Below, piece after piece: positions 1 to 9,800 of a stretch of 53,926 nucleotides of DNA. Made by a program: the position numbers and the translations under genes. This DNA comes from Anammoximicrobium sp032229885 (GTDB lineage Bacteria > Planctomycetota > Planctomycetia > Pirellulales > Pirellulaceae), in the NCBI GenBank assembly GCA_032229885.1, contig JAVYAJ010000139.1:1-53926 (forward strand), written 5' to 3'. The notes beneath the pieces were generated by a model. That model was not told the origin of the DNA. It worked only from the letters and a program-made list of their open reading frames with translations, and did not search any database. Numbering within the stretch: position 1 is the first letter of the stretch; each line of letters starts with the position of its first letter.

Positions 1-30
1 ACGCTGTAGGGCTGATCCTGCTTCCACACG

Positions 31-74
31 TAAAAAAAGCCCTGATTTCGTGCGGTTGCTCGGCAATCAGGGCT
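31..74 (-). terminator. Rho-independent terminator
   Basis: Read on the minus strand, a perfect 10-bp stem (AGCCCTGATT at 74-65 pairing with AATCAGGGCT at 47-38) encloses a 17-nt loop and is followed at once by seven T residues (38-32). The stem overlaps the last codon of the relic gene ending at 67, so it terminates that minus-strand transcript. This is the clearest intrinsic terminator in the window. Confidence 0.85.
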
Positions 75-886
75 GTAGCCTTAAAGGGAACTTCAGTCTA
101 GAACCCGCTTGCGGCGAGTCTGCGAATTGATGCCAGCGACGTACGCGGCCGTCGGGCTTACTGAGAGCTGTCGCTCCCCAACTCGCTTCCTTTACTGCCC
201 ATAACCTGTCTCGGTAAAGCGTCAAATTACTCAGACTCTCCGTCTCGTTGTCATACACGATCAGTACGCTCATGTGCGCCAGACGTTCGCCGTCTTCTTC
301 CACGGCGCTCATTCAAACGACCTGCTCCTTTGTACTCGGAAATCGCTCGAAAACGCTTCTTTGCATCGCGAACACGAAGTTGAAATAAGGGGCCGACTCG
401 AATTGGCGACGCCCTGGGCTCCATGTCTTTGCGAGAAACGGGGTGTCGGGGGTCCGTCGCTCGGCAATCCAATGCCCCTCCGGCCTCACGAGCCAAACCG
501 TCGTCGCCTTCCCTGCGCGACTCGTCATCGACGTCGAGAACAGTTTGGTCCAGTCGATCGAATTGACCATGCCTTGCACGGTAGACAAGCTCTGTTGTTC
601 GCTTTCCTTTTGGATTCTTGTCATTCTTGTACGCGGAAACCTCAGATTCGCGCCGCGTGACGACGATTCTAATGTTGCCGTAGAAGGCTTTGAGGCGTCC
701 GTAGTTCTGTTGATACTCTTCCAACAGCTTCTTTTGTTCGTCAGCCGGCCCATCGGCTGTCAACGCTGGCGCTTCGGCCAAGACAATCGCGGGGTGATAA
801 ACAACAATACAACCACCACGGCCCATGACACACACTGGACGGCCGATGGCCGTTTTGCCAGTCGATCTATCTGTCTTCCCTTTCAT
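67..886 (-). pseudogene. Frameshifted secreted hypothetical protein
   Basis: No single frame is open, but the pieces read as one protein. From ATG at 886 a signal-peptide-like start (hydrophobic CIVVYHPAIVLAEAPALTA) leads to a helical segment (LLEEYQQNYGRLKAFYGNIR) and ELVYRARHGQ. Between about 570 and 500 the sensible reading moves to another frame (WLVRPEGHWIAERR, then FNFVFAMQRSVFERFPSTKEQ). That frame meets TGA at 315-313, directly followed in frame by ATG and about 80 more codons ending at 67. The style (signal peptide, EEYxxNYxRLKxFYxN, then RLD and WLVxPEGHxIAERR) resembles planctomycete secreted proteins of unknown function. One frameshift plus one stop suggests decay; sequencing error or two overlapping short genes are alternatives. 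A strong terminator still follows it. Confidence 0.5.
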
Positions 887-1240
887 TTACGCCGGATGCT
901 TCCTCACACCCTGGAATAGGCACTGGACAGCGCGTACCGGCCGCTTCATTTATACACACCGGGTATAGTGCGGCGCCCTAAATATGGAGGTCGGATCCGT
1001 TGTGCAGATACGTCGGTTGAAGGGTTGAAGGACGAGTCATGAGGGATATCGCACTCGCATGGGGGAAAGGTAGCGGCAACGGGGCAACGGGGTCGGGCCT
1101 CACTTGTGTCGACGCGGCGCGTCGTGCGACCGTCCAACAGTTGGGATGGCGGCGCTTTGGACGGCGGAGAGGACGTAACGGGCGGCGAGACAACAGCGTC
1201 AACGGCGCGGCGCGCGACGCGTGCCTGTCGTCTGCGCCGA
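887..1240. other. Intergenic, no gene seen
   Basis: This lies between the relic gene and the DUF4886 gene, both on the minus strand. A T/A-rich patch near 950-966 lies upstream of the relic gene and could hold its promoter, but no convincing -35/-10 pair is visible. Open frames here are short, biased in composition and lack ribosome binding sites. Confidence 0.5.
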
Positions 1241-2260
1241 TCACGGCTGCAACGCGGGGACGTGTTGGACCTCGGAGGGGGCTTTCGAATCTGCGCTGCG
1301 CGGGCGAACTCGGTTCGTCATTTCCTGGTTCGCGACCACCTCGTGGGCGGTCTCTTGCAGAAACCGGGCGTACGCCGGGGCTACGCCCGCGGGCACAAAC
1401 GAATTGCCGACCACGCTGTCCCCGAACAACACCTCGTAGAACACGCACGCCCCCAGGTATTCGCCGGCCACGTTCGCGTGATGGCCGTCCATGGTCAGTT
1501 TTGGTGCACCGTCCTTTTGCGTCAGCCAGCGCCAGCCCACGTGCAACGAATGCGTCTGGTCGGGCAGCGTTGGCGCCTGTGCGGTTTTCGGGTCGAAGCG
1601 CGTATCGGGTCGATAGCCCCACTGGGGATCGTGATCGGCGCGATAGAACGCGTCGCCGACCGGGAGCAGCCGCGCAGCGAGCTCGTCGGCGACCGTCCGA
1701 TAGGCGTGCGCCAGTCCGTTGTACATGGCCTCTTGGGTGGCCGGCTCGCCGGGCTTGGGCAAAGTTACGGCGAATCGGGGATCGTCGCAACGGTACGCCC
1801 AGGTCTCGTGAACCAACAGTTTGGCGCTCGGCGCGAACTCGGCGACATAGGCGGCCAGGCGGCTGGCATACGGCTGATACGTGCTTAGATCGTGGCTCTT
1901 GATGCTGGCCTGCTGGATGGTGACATAGTCCCAAGGCTCGGCCGCCAACTCCTGCTGCAGGCTGCGCCCGTTGGCGTACAGCCCCTCGGGGTCCCGAGGG
2001 TCCTGCGCGTGCTTGGCCGCTTTGTCGGCGTGCAATTGCAGCGGTGCCCCGCCGACCACGACCGGTCGATGGATCAGCGTGTGACCTCCCGCGGCGGCCA
2101 GGTCCGGCAGGTAACGCGTCGCGTTTTGCGAGAAACTGTTGCCGATGGTCAGCAGTCGGACGGTCTTGACGTTTTGGCTCGGCGCATCGTCGGCCGCGCA
2201 AAGCCCCACTACGACGGACAGCACACCCAACAGGGCGACGATCGAACGCATAGATTTCAT
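1241..2260 (-). CDS. Secreted DUF4886 SGNH-type hydrolase
   Basis: The 339-aa protein has a Sec signal peptide (about residues 1-22, ending GLCAADD). The SGNH-like block I is GNSFSQN at 40-46. WDYVTIQQ at 110-117 is a central strand typical of DUF4886, and DGHHAN at 258-263 supplies the catalytic Asp/His region. DUF4886 proteins are SGNH/GDSL-fold esterase-like proteins, often deacetylases of polysaccharides; the substrate here is unknown. An AGGAG motif about 10 nt upstream supports this ATG (ATG at 2251 is also possible). It is the last gene of a minus-strand set with the lipoprotein 113 bp upstream and the DUF1559 gene beyond. The C-terminal 20 residues are polar and probably disordered. 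Assignment to the family is confident; the specific reaction is inference. Confidence 0.85.
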   Translation of the reverse strand: MKSMRSIVALLGVLSVVVGLCAADDAPSQNVKTVRLLTIGNSFSQNATRYLPDLAAAGGHTLIHRPVVVGGAPLQLHADKAAKHAQDPRDPEGLYANGRSLQQELAAEPWDYVTIQQASIKSHDLSTYQPYASRLAAYVAEFAPSAKLLVHETWAYRCDDPRFAVTLPKPGEPATQEAMYNGLAHAYRTVADELAARLLPVGDAFYRADHDPQWGYRPDTRFDPKTAQAPTLPDQTHSLHVGWRWLTQKDGAPKLTMDGHHANVAGEYLGACVFYEVLFGDSVVGNSFVPAGVAPAYARFLQETAHEVVANQEMTNRVRPRSADSKAPSEVQHVPALQP

Positions 2261-2373
2261 TCAGCAGGACTCCTACCTTGGGATCGATGGGGAGGGCAGG
2301 GATCGACTCGCCACGCATCGGTTCCCAGCGCCGCTCGGGGACGGTCCGGCTGCCGTTGGACAGACGTGTGGCG

Positions 2374-2811
2374 CTAGTTGTCCGAGGCGGCTTGTTCGGA
2401 TGTCAACGCGAAATCAATCACATTTTCACCCGGCTCGACGTCTGCGGACAAGGTGCTTTTGACATTGTACCGTTCCGGAATCGACTCGTGGAACGGCGGA
2501 TCTTCGCCACGGTCGGAGGTCGACCGTTGGACCGTCGTGATCCGTACCGTATGCTTTCCGGGCGTCGCGCCCTTGACATCGCGCAGATAGACCAGCACAT
2601 AGCTGCCGTTGCTGTCCGTGATCCCCGTCGATGGCCGTCCGTGCGCGGGCGTGAACACGACCTGAGCGTCGGGGTACGCTTTTCCGTCCAGCGTCACGGT
2701 TCCGCGCACCAGCCCGACATCCGGCCCGCCGCCGCTGCAGCCGAGACCGAACATCGCCAGCGCTGCCAGGCCGACCAGGCCTGTCAGACTTGTCACGTGT
2801 TGCATCGTCAT
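2374..2811 (-). CDS. Small lipoprotein with carboxypeptidase-regulatory-like fold
   Basis: The 145-aa protein has a signal peptide with lipobox LGLGC (lipidated Cys 25). A transthyretin/carboxypeptidase-regulatory-like beta domain follows: RGTVTLDGKAYPDAQVVFTP, then GITDSNGSYVL, and GKHTVRITT. The domain is common in planctomycete lipoproteins encoded beside DUF1559 genes, as here. AGAGGT four bases before ATG is a good ribosome binding site. The tail from about residue 95 (DRGEDPPFHESIPERYN) is the usual 'IPEKYN' feature of this group. It is probably anchored on the periplasmic side of a membrane; the role is unknown. Confidence 0.85.
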   Translation of the reverse strand: MTMQHVTSLTGLVGLAALAMFGLGCSGGGPDVGLVRGTVTLDGKAYPDAQVVFTPAHGRPSTGITDSNGSYVLVYLRDVKGATPGKHTVRITTVQRSTSDRGEDPPFHESIPERYNVKSTLSADVEPGENVIDFALTSEQAASDN

Positions 2812-3107
2812 ATTAACCTCTCATCATCGTAAACTGTCGGCCGCCGTTTGCGGGCCGCACGGCCACGACGGGGCGTGGCCCTCCAAACCAATGCCCAGCG
2901 TCCACCAATGCCCTGTGTCCGGGCGACCGCGCCGCGCCGTCTGGCGGGACGCGCTCCGTCGTGGCCGTCGCTTCCGTCGTTTGCCCACTACCTTAGGCCG
3001 GTGCATCTGGCTGCGGCCACAGGGCAGCGAGACGCGCCAGGTGACATCCCAGCCAAATCGCATCGCGTGGCAAAAACGCGCGGGGCACTGGCCCGACGAA
3101 CCTGCGC
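2812..3107. other. Intergenic with two hairpin repeats
   Basis: This gap separates the DUF1559 gene from the downstream lipoprotein gene. It contains a minus-oriented copy of the GGAGGGCCACGCC-type hairpin (2861-2884) and a degenerate plus-oriented copy (about 2943-2966). No gene was seen. Confidence 0.5.
2861..2884 (-). repeat. Dispersed hairpin repeat, copy 1
   Basis: The minus strand reads GGAGGGCCACGCCCCGTCGT and continues GGCC. GGCCACG and CGTGGCC pair as a 7-bp stem around a 6-nt loop. It shares the GGAGGG-(stem)-C-Y-C-loop pattern with copies near 17924, 17959, 24711 and 52269. Confidence 0.65.
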
Positions 3108-4136
3108 TCAGTACGCCCCCACCACCTGGCCGTCGGCGCGATCGGCCAGCGCAGTCAACACCGTGAAATCGACGTTCTCCGAGAGGAACCGCACGGCGCC
3201 GTCCACCATGGTGCATTGAACGCCGCCGGGATGTGCGGAGAACAGCGGGATGTTGACTTCGTAGGGCTGGGTGTTGCCCGCCAGCCCCACGCCGCCGGCG
3301 ATCGGATAGCGGACGGTGGTTACGTTTTGCGTCCAGGTGTTTGTCCCGCCTCCACAGCTCCACGCTCCGCCCCAATGCCCGGAGGAACGGCGATCGATCT
3401 GATTGCCCAAGGCGTCGATCTGGAACGTGCTCTGTTCGCTGACCACCATCGTGTTGGCCGTTCCGTCCGTGATGCTGGCCATGGCGACGGGGTAATCCGC
3501 GTTTTGGATTACGCCATTGAAGACCGTTCGCCCATAGGTGTCAAAGTATGGCTGCGGCGCTTCGACGCCGGACGTCCCGCCTCGGTAGAACGAGCCTTCG
3601 ATGCCGACATAACTGGGCAATTGGACGACTACCGTGCCGTTCACGGCATTCGACAGGCTCTTGGTCTTCGGCAGCGGGGTGGATGGACAGTACAACCCGG
3701 GAACGACCAGTTTGTCGATCAGGGCGACGTTCGGGCTGGCGCCGTCCTGCAACGACCAGTCGCCGGCGAACACGGCCTGGTCGTAGACCGCGCCCTGCTC
3801 CAGATAGGGGAGGATGCGGAAAAACCAGGACGGGCCGCGCTGCCGGGTTGCGCCCGAGCTGGTCTGGACCTGGGCGTTGTAGGGAAAAGTTCCGATCGCG
3901 TCGTGATAGTTCTGCAGCGCCAAGCCCAACTGCTTCAGGTGATTCGAACACTGCGAGCGACGCGCGGCTTCGCGCGCCGCCTGGATCGCCGGCAGCAGCA
4001 GGGCAACCAGGATCCCGATGATCGCGATGACCACCAGCAGTTCAACCAGGGTAAAGCCGGCGCGCCGGCTGTCGCCCGTGGCACAATGCCGGCGGGGCAT
4101 ACGTCGTCTGTCGGACATACGTTGTCGGTTGGACAT
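3108..4136 (-). CDS. DUF1559 pseudopilin-like protein
   Basis: This is a planctomycete DUF1559 protein of about 342 aa. A type IV pilin-like N-terminal methylation motif and hydrophobic helix (GFTLVELLVVIAIIGILVAL) is followed by AIQAAREAARRSQCSNHLKQ and by YHDAIGTFP. The C-terminal signature is HPGGVQCTMVDGAVRF. Such proteins are exported through a prepilin-type route and occur in many paralogues; their role is unknown. The start is uncertain: a GTG at 4184 has no ribosome binding site, whereas three in-frame ATGs at 4136, 4118 and 4100 open consecutive 18-nt repeats; 4136 is chosen because GAGCTCAGAGA precedes it. It heads a set with the lipoprotein and DUF4886 genes downstream. A second DUF1559 gene lies at 46907. 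Confidence 0.9.
   Translation of the reverse strand: MSNRQRMSDRRRMPRRHCATGDSRRAGFTLVELLVVIAIIGILVALLLPAIQAAREAARRSQCSNHLKQLGLALQNYHDAIGTFPYNAQVQTSSGATRQRGPSWFFRILPYLEQGAVYDQAVFAGDWSLQDGASPNVALIDKLVVPGLYCPSTPLPKTKSLSNAVNGTVVVQLPSYVGIEGSFYRGGTSGVEAPQPYFDTYGRTVFNGVIQNADYPVAMASITDGTANTMVVSEQSTFQIDALGNQIDRRSSGHWGGAWSCGGGTNTWTQNVTTVRYPIAGGVGLAGNTQPYEVNIPLFSAHPGGVQCTMVDGAVRFLSENVDFTVLTALADRADGQVVGAY
4083..4136 (-). repeat. Three 18-nt repeats, each opening with ATG
   Basis: At the start of the DUF1559 gene the minus strand reads three consecutive 18-nt units (4136-4119, 4118-4101, 4100-4083), encoding MSNRQR, MSDRRR and MPRRHC. The first two agree at 14 of 18 positions (ATGTCC-AC--AC-ACGT); the third is diverged. 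Each unit begins with ATG in the same frame, so all three are potential starts of the same protein. Confidence 0.7.
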
Positions 4137-5007
4137 TCTCTGAGCTCTTTCGATAAAAACAGATACAAAAACGTGATGGCTCACGGCGAGCCGTCGAACA
4201 TGGGGGCGGGCGATGCAGGCGGATGGTCGGCGGGAGCACGATTCGAGAGGCGTGCCGAATTCAACTGCTGGATTTACATCTACACATGCGGTTACTGAAA
4301 ATCAAGAATAGGCGAGCGCGAATCCCAACGGCCGCGGCGGAGCTGACCGGATTCGTACGGGCGTTTGGCAGGAATGAATTGCGACGCCCACGGCTTGGGC
4401 GGGCGACACAACACGCGCACGATGGTCCGAGTGGCGCAGCGTCGAAAACGATTTCGTCGACGGGCTGCAGCGGGAATAGATCTGAGCGCAAAACGGCGGA
4501 TGAGGACCGCGTAGGCGCACATCCTCCGACGTTCGACAGCCTGGAACAGACTGAGCCTTCATCGTGTCCCGCCGCTGGATGCCGTTCTATTCTGCCCCAT
4601 GTGCTTCACGGCAAGGTCTGCTGACGAAGTCCACATGGTGGACTCGCCTGGGCTCGGGCTCGCCACCACGTCGAGGCTGACAAGCCCCTTGGGCGTCTCG
4701 CATTCTCATCATTATCGGCGCACTTGTGTCGAGGTTCTACGTCGGCTACAACACGATCACGCCGACCTTTGCCAGGCGCTGCGCATTCCGCCGGGCGCCG
4801 TAACCGCTGCCGACGCGACGACCGGATGGAACAGCGAGCCATCGATTGGCGTTTGGCAGGGCTGGCCTCCGATCGCGACAGTTCGACGGATGACACTTCA
4901 ATCGCGCACGATCCGACGGAACATAGGCCGGAATAGGATCCTTGCATGATGACACGCCGCCGATCATTCTGAATCGTCCTTTCACTGCCAAGGAAAAGGA
5001 ACTCGAC
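4137..5007. other. Long divergent intergenic region
   Basis: About 870 bp separate the minus-strand DUF1559 gene from the plus-strand ceramidase-like gene, so both promoters should lie here. Open frames across 4223-4624 and 4606-5016 translate to Arg/Ser/Ala-rich sequence with no recognisable fold and no ribosome binding site. No repeat or promoter could be defined by eye. Confidence 0.45.
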
Positions 5008-6420
5008 ATGACACAACCGACTCGACGCACGCTATCCCGACGTAGTTTTTTGCAGGGCGTGGCAGCCGGCGCGGTCGTGGCCGGGGCGACGCTGGCTCCG
5101 CGCTCCGGTTATGGATTCGCCAACGCTGCCGGCCTGCGGGCCGGCGAGGCGGTGGTCGACACGACGCCGCCACTGGGCATCGAACTGGCCGGCTTTCACC
5201 GGCCGCCCGAGAATCCTCGCGTGATCACGGGGATCCGCCAGCCGATATCCGCGCGGGCGCTGGTGTTGGCGCACGGCGACGTTCGCGTCGCGATCGTGTC
5301 GCTGGACATCCTGGACGTGTCTTACGAGTTCACCGACCGCGTGCGGGCCGAGGTCGAGCGGCAGACGGGGATCCCCGCCGCGCACATCCGCGTGTGCGCG
5401 ACGCACAGCCATAGCACGCCGACCTTCCAGTTCTTGCATCAATGGGGCAAGGTGCCCACCGAGTACATGGCGACCGTCGAAAAGAAGATCGTCGAAGCGT
5501 GCCGATTGGCGAACGACGATCTGGCCCCGGCCGAATTGCACCTGGGAAAGGCTCGTGCCCAGGGCGCCAATTTCAACCGTACGACGAAGAACTATCAGAC
5601 CGACGCCGAGTTTACGCAGGATTCCACCGAAGATCAGCGATGGCTCGACACCACGCTGCACGCGATGCGGTTCGAGCGTGGCGGAGGACGGCGGAGCTTG
5701 CTGTGGTATCATTTCTCGAATCATCCGGTCTGCTTCCGCGACAGCCTGGCCGGGCCGGACTGGCCGGGGATGGTGGCGACTCGGATCGCCGAGCAGCGGC
5801 AGCTTACGCCGGTCTTTCTCCAAGGCCACGCCGGCGACGTGAACCCGGGCGACGGCACGAAGTGGATCGGCGACGCCGATCCGACGACGACCGCCGTGTG
5901 CGCCGCGTTGAACCAGGCCTGCGACGACGCTCGGCCGGTCAAGGTCGACGGCCTGCGCGTCGTAGTCGAGCCGTCGCGGATGCCGCTGGACATGGACCTG
6001 TTCAAGACCTGGCTGGCGCAGTACCGCGAGAACCCCGACGCCTGCCGCAGCGGCACGTGGGTCGACGCGGGATTTGCCGCAGCCTGGTTTGAAAGCGCGT
6101 CGAAACAGGATCTGAACCAGACACACATGCCGATCACGTTGGCGGGGATCGGGATGGGCGAACTGGCCCTGGTGTTCCATCCGGCTGAATTGTACAGCTA
6201 CTATGGACTGGCGATCCGCCGCGCGTCGCCCGTGCCGAATACTCTGGTCGTGGGTTACACGGATGGGATGATCGGTTATGCGCCCGACGTAAACGGTTAC
6301 AAGAACAACGAATACGCGGCGGTCGTCGTGCCCAAGATCCTCGACGTTCCGCCATTCATCCCCACGGCAACCCAAGAGATGACCGCCGCGCTGTTGGGAG
6401 TGCTCGGCAAGCTGGCCTGA
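5008..6420 (+). CDS. Tat-exported neutral/alkaline ceramidase-like protein
   Basis: The 470-aa protein has a twin-arginine leader (SRRSFLQG, then an Ala/Gly/Val-rich core). The neutral/alkaline non-lysosomal ceramidase N-terminal domain follows: AGEAVVDTTPPLGIELAGF, the zinc-site-like THSHS, NHPVCFRD, and GHAGDVNPG. Family members hydrolyse the N-acyl bond of ceramide in a zinc-dependent way, but planctomycetes carry many divergent copies whose substrates are unknown. The C-terminal Ig-like domain of full-length ceramidases (about 670 aa) is absent. ATG at 5008 is preferred because AAGGAA/GGAACTCGAC precedes it; an upstream in-frame start at 4942 would bury the Tat motif. It is alone on the plus strand, with a long gap on each side. 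Confidence 0.85.
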   Translation: MTQPTRRTLSRRSFLQGVAAGAVVAGATLAPRSGYGFANAAGLRAGEAVVDTTPPLGIELAGFHRPPENPRVITGIRQPISARALVLAHGDVRVAIVSLDILDVSYEFTDRVRAEVERQTGIPAAHIRVCATHSHSTPTFQFLHQWGKVPTEYMATVEKKIVEACRLANDDLAPAELHLGKARAQGANFNRTTKNYQTDAEFTQDSTEDQRWLDTTLHAMRFERGGGRRSLLWYHFSNHPVCFRDSLAGPDWPGMVATRIAEQRQLTPVFLQGHAGDVNPGDGTKWIGDADPTTTAVCAALNQACDDARPVKVDGLRVVVEPSRMPLDMDLFKTWLAQYRENPDACRSGTWVDAGFAAAWFESASKQDLNQTHMPITLAGIGMGELALVFHPAELYSYYGLAIRRASPVPNTLVVGYTDGMIGYAPDVNGYKNNEYAAVVVPKILDVPPFIPTATQEMTAALLGVLGKLA

Positions 6421-6872
6421 CGGGATAGACGCGCCAGGTGATCCTAGCGCACCGGTCCAACCAGCAGGTGGGACGACGCGGGCGGTGAACGACGCCGCGC
6501 GGATGAGCGCAACGTCGGAACCGGCCGACGCGAGGAACCGACGCGCGACCGGCGCGCCCGACGCTTGTGGCCCCACCGGCGTTCGCGGCCGTCGATCCGC
6601 CGGGCGCCGAGGCCCTGCGGCGCGGGTGGCGGTGCATCGCCGCTGGCGACAGATCGCCAACCTTGTCCCGCGCGGCCCCGCGCAGATCTCGTACAGCTCT
6701 CGTACAGATGCTGGCCGCACGAGCTTTCCACGTTGGGCAGGCGTTCTGTATATTGGTTGCACGCCGGTTGGCGGCGACCCTGGGCCGCGTTCGACCCAGC
6801 CGCTCGGCGGACGCGGCCCAGGACCGAACGCCACGTCTTGCACGCGTTTCTGTTGATTCCGGACCCCACTCG
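6421..6872. other. Intergenic, no gene seen
   Basis: About 450 bp lie before the glycosidase-like gene. The reading frame of that gene stays open upstream to 6567, but the upstream codons read as Arg/Ala-rich low-complexity sequence and would displace the signal peptide. No promoter or terminator could be identified. Confidence 0.45.
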
Positions 6873-9800
6873 ATGAGCATCCCGATGCCACGTGTTCTCG
6901 CGGTTTCGACGGCGATGGCCGTCTGTTTTCTGTTCGTATGCGGTCCGAGCCGCGCGGCGGACCAGGCTGTCAAGCCAACCGTCGTCGCCATCCCGCTGGC
7001 GTCCGGCGACGACACGATCCGGCTGTCGGTCACACCGGGAAGCAAATCGTTCACCCAGTTGGCGCTCGAGTTTGCCGATGGCAGTGAAAAGCGATTGACC
7101 TTGGCCGTCATGGCGCAAACGCTCACGCGTCGCGTGCGCAAGTCGCCCGGCGGCGCGACGCCGCCGAACGAACCGATACGCGCCGAAGACGCGTTCGTGT
7201 CCGTCTCGGGCATGAATCTGCGGCTGTATGCGCGGCCCAATCTGCTTCGCTACACCGATCCCCAGCAGGATGAACTGCTCGAGCGATGGGACACTCTGCC
7301 GGGCGCGTCGCAGACGTTCATCCACCACGAGTTCCGCAGCCTGCCCGATCGCGTCGAGAGGTGGATCAATGGCTGCTATGCGGGCATGTTTCCGGCGGTT
7401 GGCGGTCTGCGGCAGGTCCGGGTGTCGCTGCCGCCCGATGCGGCGATCCGCGACGACGCCTCGTTTCGACGCCCGACGATCGAACAGCCCTATTGCGCGC
7501 TGGACATCAGCCGGATCGCCAAACCCGGCGCGATGCGCGATGCGCGCGTTGTGTGGCTTGAACACGGCGCAGACGCGGCCAACGCAGACACGGCCGGCGT
7601 CGATATGGCCAGTTCGGACACGGCCGGCTCGGACGCGAACTCAGCGGGCGCATCCGCCGCGCCGCATCGCGTCGACGGCGTCCCGCTGCTGGTGGCCGAC
7701 GGGTCGGGCAATGGCGACGTCGGGGTCGTCCGCGAGATGAAGGGCTCGTGGGCGCTCGAGTGCGACGAGCACCTGTCGCGGACGCCTTTTGACGGCATGC
7801 CCGAGACGCTCCACTTTTCCGTTCCGCCGGCCTTCTACCACCGCGCGTACGTGTTGTGCGCCGCCGAGCCGGATCCCGCGAAGGATCCCGTGCTGACGCT
7901 CCGCATGACGCGGTTTGCCCGCTCGGGCCGCGGCGAAGCGATGTCGCACACGTCGGTGACCCTGCCGCGCGGCGACGAACGGCCGGCCGAGAATCTTCGG
8001 CAGGTCGGGACGATCCGTTACGACGTCGACGACCGGGCGGTCGAGACGCCGCTGTATCTGGCCCGACTCGATCTCGACGTGGGAGCGATCGTCGACCTGC
8101 TTGGGCCGGGCGCGGATCGCGACTGGCCGATGCTGGACGGTCGATACCTCGACATCGATCTGCTCGGCAAGATGGCGGGGATCAAGCCGGCGCGGGATTC
8201 GACCAGCGCCGTGCACGTGTTCGGCCTGACGCTCGAACGCAGCCCGGCCGAGTTTGCGCTCGTCCCCCGGCAGCCGGGCAACATCTTTCACAACGACGAA
8301 ACGCCGGAGACGATGGTCGAGGTCACGGCCGTGGCGCCGTGCCAAACGACCCTGTCGTGGCACATCCGTGACGTGACGGGGACGCTGGTGCGCGAAGAGA
8401 GTGTCGCCATGGACTTTGCGTCCGCCGGCGAGCAGCGGCGTCACACGATCGATCTGCGCGCACCGCGAGTCGGCTGGTACGAGTTGAAATTCGCGCTTGC
8501 CCGGCAGGGCGACGATCGGCCGTTCTTTGCCCATCGCGCAGCCTTTGCCCTGCTGGGTCGCGACCGCCGCCAGGCCGGCTACGATTCGCCGTACGGCATC
8601 TGGTGGTTTGGTCGCGCCCACTACGGCTGCGACGATCTGGCGACCATCGGCCCGATGCTGCACAAAGCCGGCTTTCGCAAGACGACGTTCGGCTGGACCA
8701 AGTACACCGAGGCGGACTTTGCGCCTTGGCACGTGACGCTCAACCAGATCGGCTGGGTCTTCAAGCCCGACGACGTGCCCGGCACGCAGCAGCGGGTGGC
8801 GGACTTGATGGACAAGTTTCCGCACTGCAAATCGATCCTGATCTTTCACGAGAGCTATCGCAACTACCTGCCCGCCGAGCTGTTCGGCATTCCGCAAGAG
8901 GACGACGCCCAGGTCACCGAGCAGGCGCGGCGACGGGTCGAGATCGCCACCGCCGCCGCGCGGCTGTATCGCGACCAATTTCCGGATCTGAAGATCATCA
9001 TCGGCAACACGAGCGCGTCGGCCGCCATCATCGCCTCGTTGCTGCGGCACGGTTTTGATCCGACGCTGGCCGACTATCTCGGAATCGAGACCGCCGCGGG
9101 ACAGACGGGCATTCCGGAAAAGCTGTGGGAGGGAGGGCCCCAGGGCGCGTATCTGACGCGCGATGTGGCTCGACGCTTTGGCTGCAACCTACCCGTGACC
9201 GGCTGTTATGAATACACGGCGCGCTGCGAGCGCAACCTGGGCGCCCAACGGCACGCCGAGTTCTATGTTCGCGACATCCTGATGGCGCACGCCTACAACT
9301 ATCAGCACATCTCGCCCGGTCTGCTGTACGACGCGGGCAATGCCTATGCCCATACGCTGTGGGGCGGCGGCGGAGTCTGTCAGCGGAACCCGTTGCTGTA
9401 CCCCAAGCCCGCCTATGTCGCCCTGGCCGCGCTGACCAATGCGCTCGATCAGGTGAAGTTCCGTCGTCGGGTTCCCACGGGTTCGCTGACCGTCTATGCG
9501 CTCGAGTTCGATCGCGCGGACGGCCGACGGGCCTATGCCCTGTGGACGCCGCGGGCGACGGTCGAACTGGCGCTGCGGTTCCCGCCGGACGTGGCCCCGG
9601 AGTTGACCGATTTCTATGGGGGCGTCTCGGCACCCGCGGCCGCGGCCGGACCGCTCAGCTTGATCGTCGGCCCCGCGCCGCGGTATCTGCTGGCGGACCG
9701 GGCGTTGGCGGCTGCGCAGGTGGTTCGGCAGATCACCGAGTCGGCCCCGCCAGACTTTCGCGTGGCCGACACGCTGGACGGCGCCCGGGCCTGGCGATTG

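Noticed and set aside
978..2318. A 446-codon minus-strand frame overlapping the DUF4886 gene
   Set aside because: It is another frame of the same strand, Arg/Pro-rich; the DUF4886 frame has the signal peptide and catalytic motifs.
4223..4624. A possible 133-aa gene between DUF1559 and the ceramidase-like gene
   Set aside because: It has no ribosome binding site, random-looking Arg/Ser/Gly composition, and overlapping frames of similar quality on the other strand.
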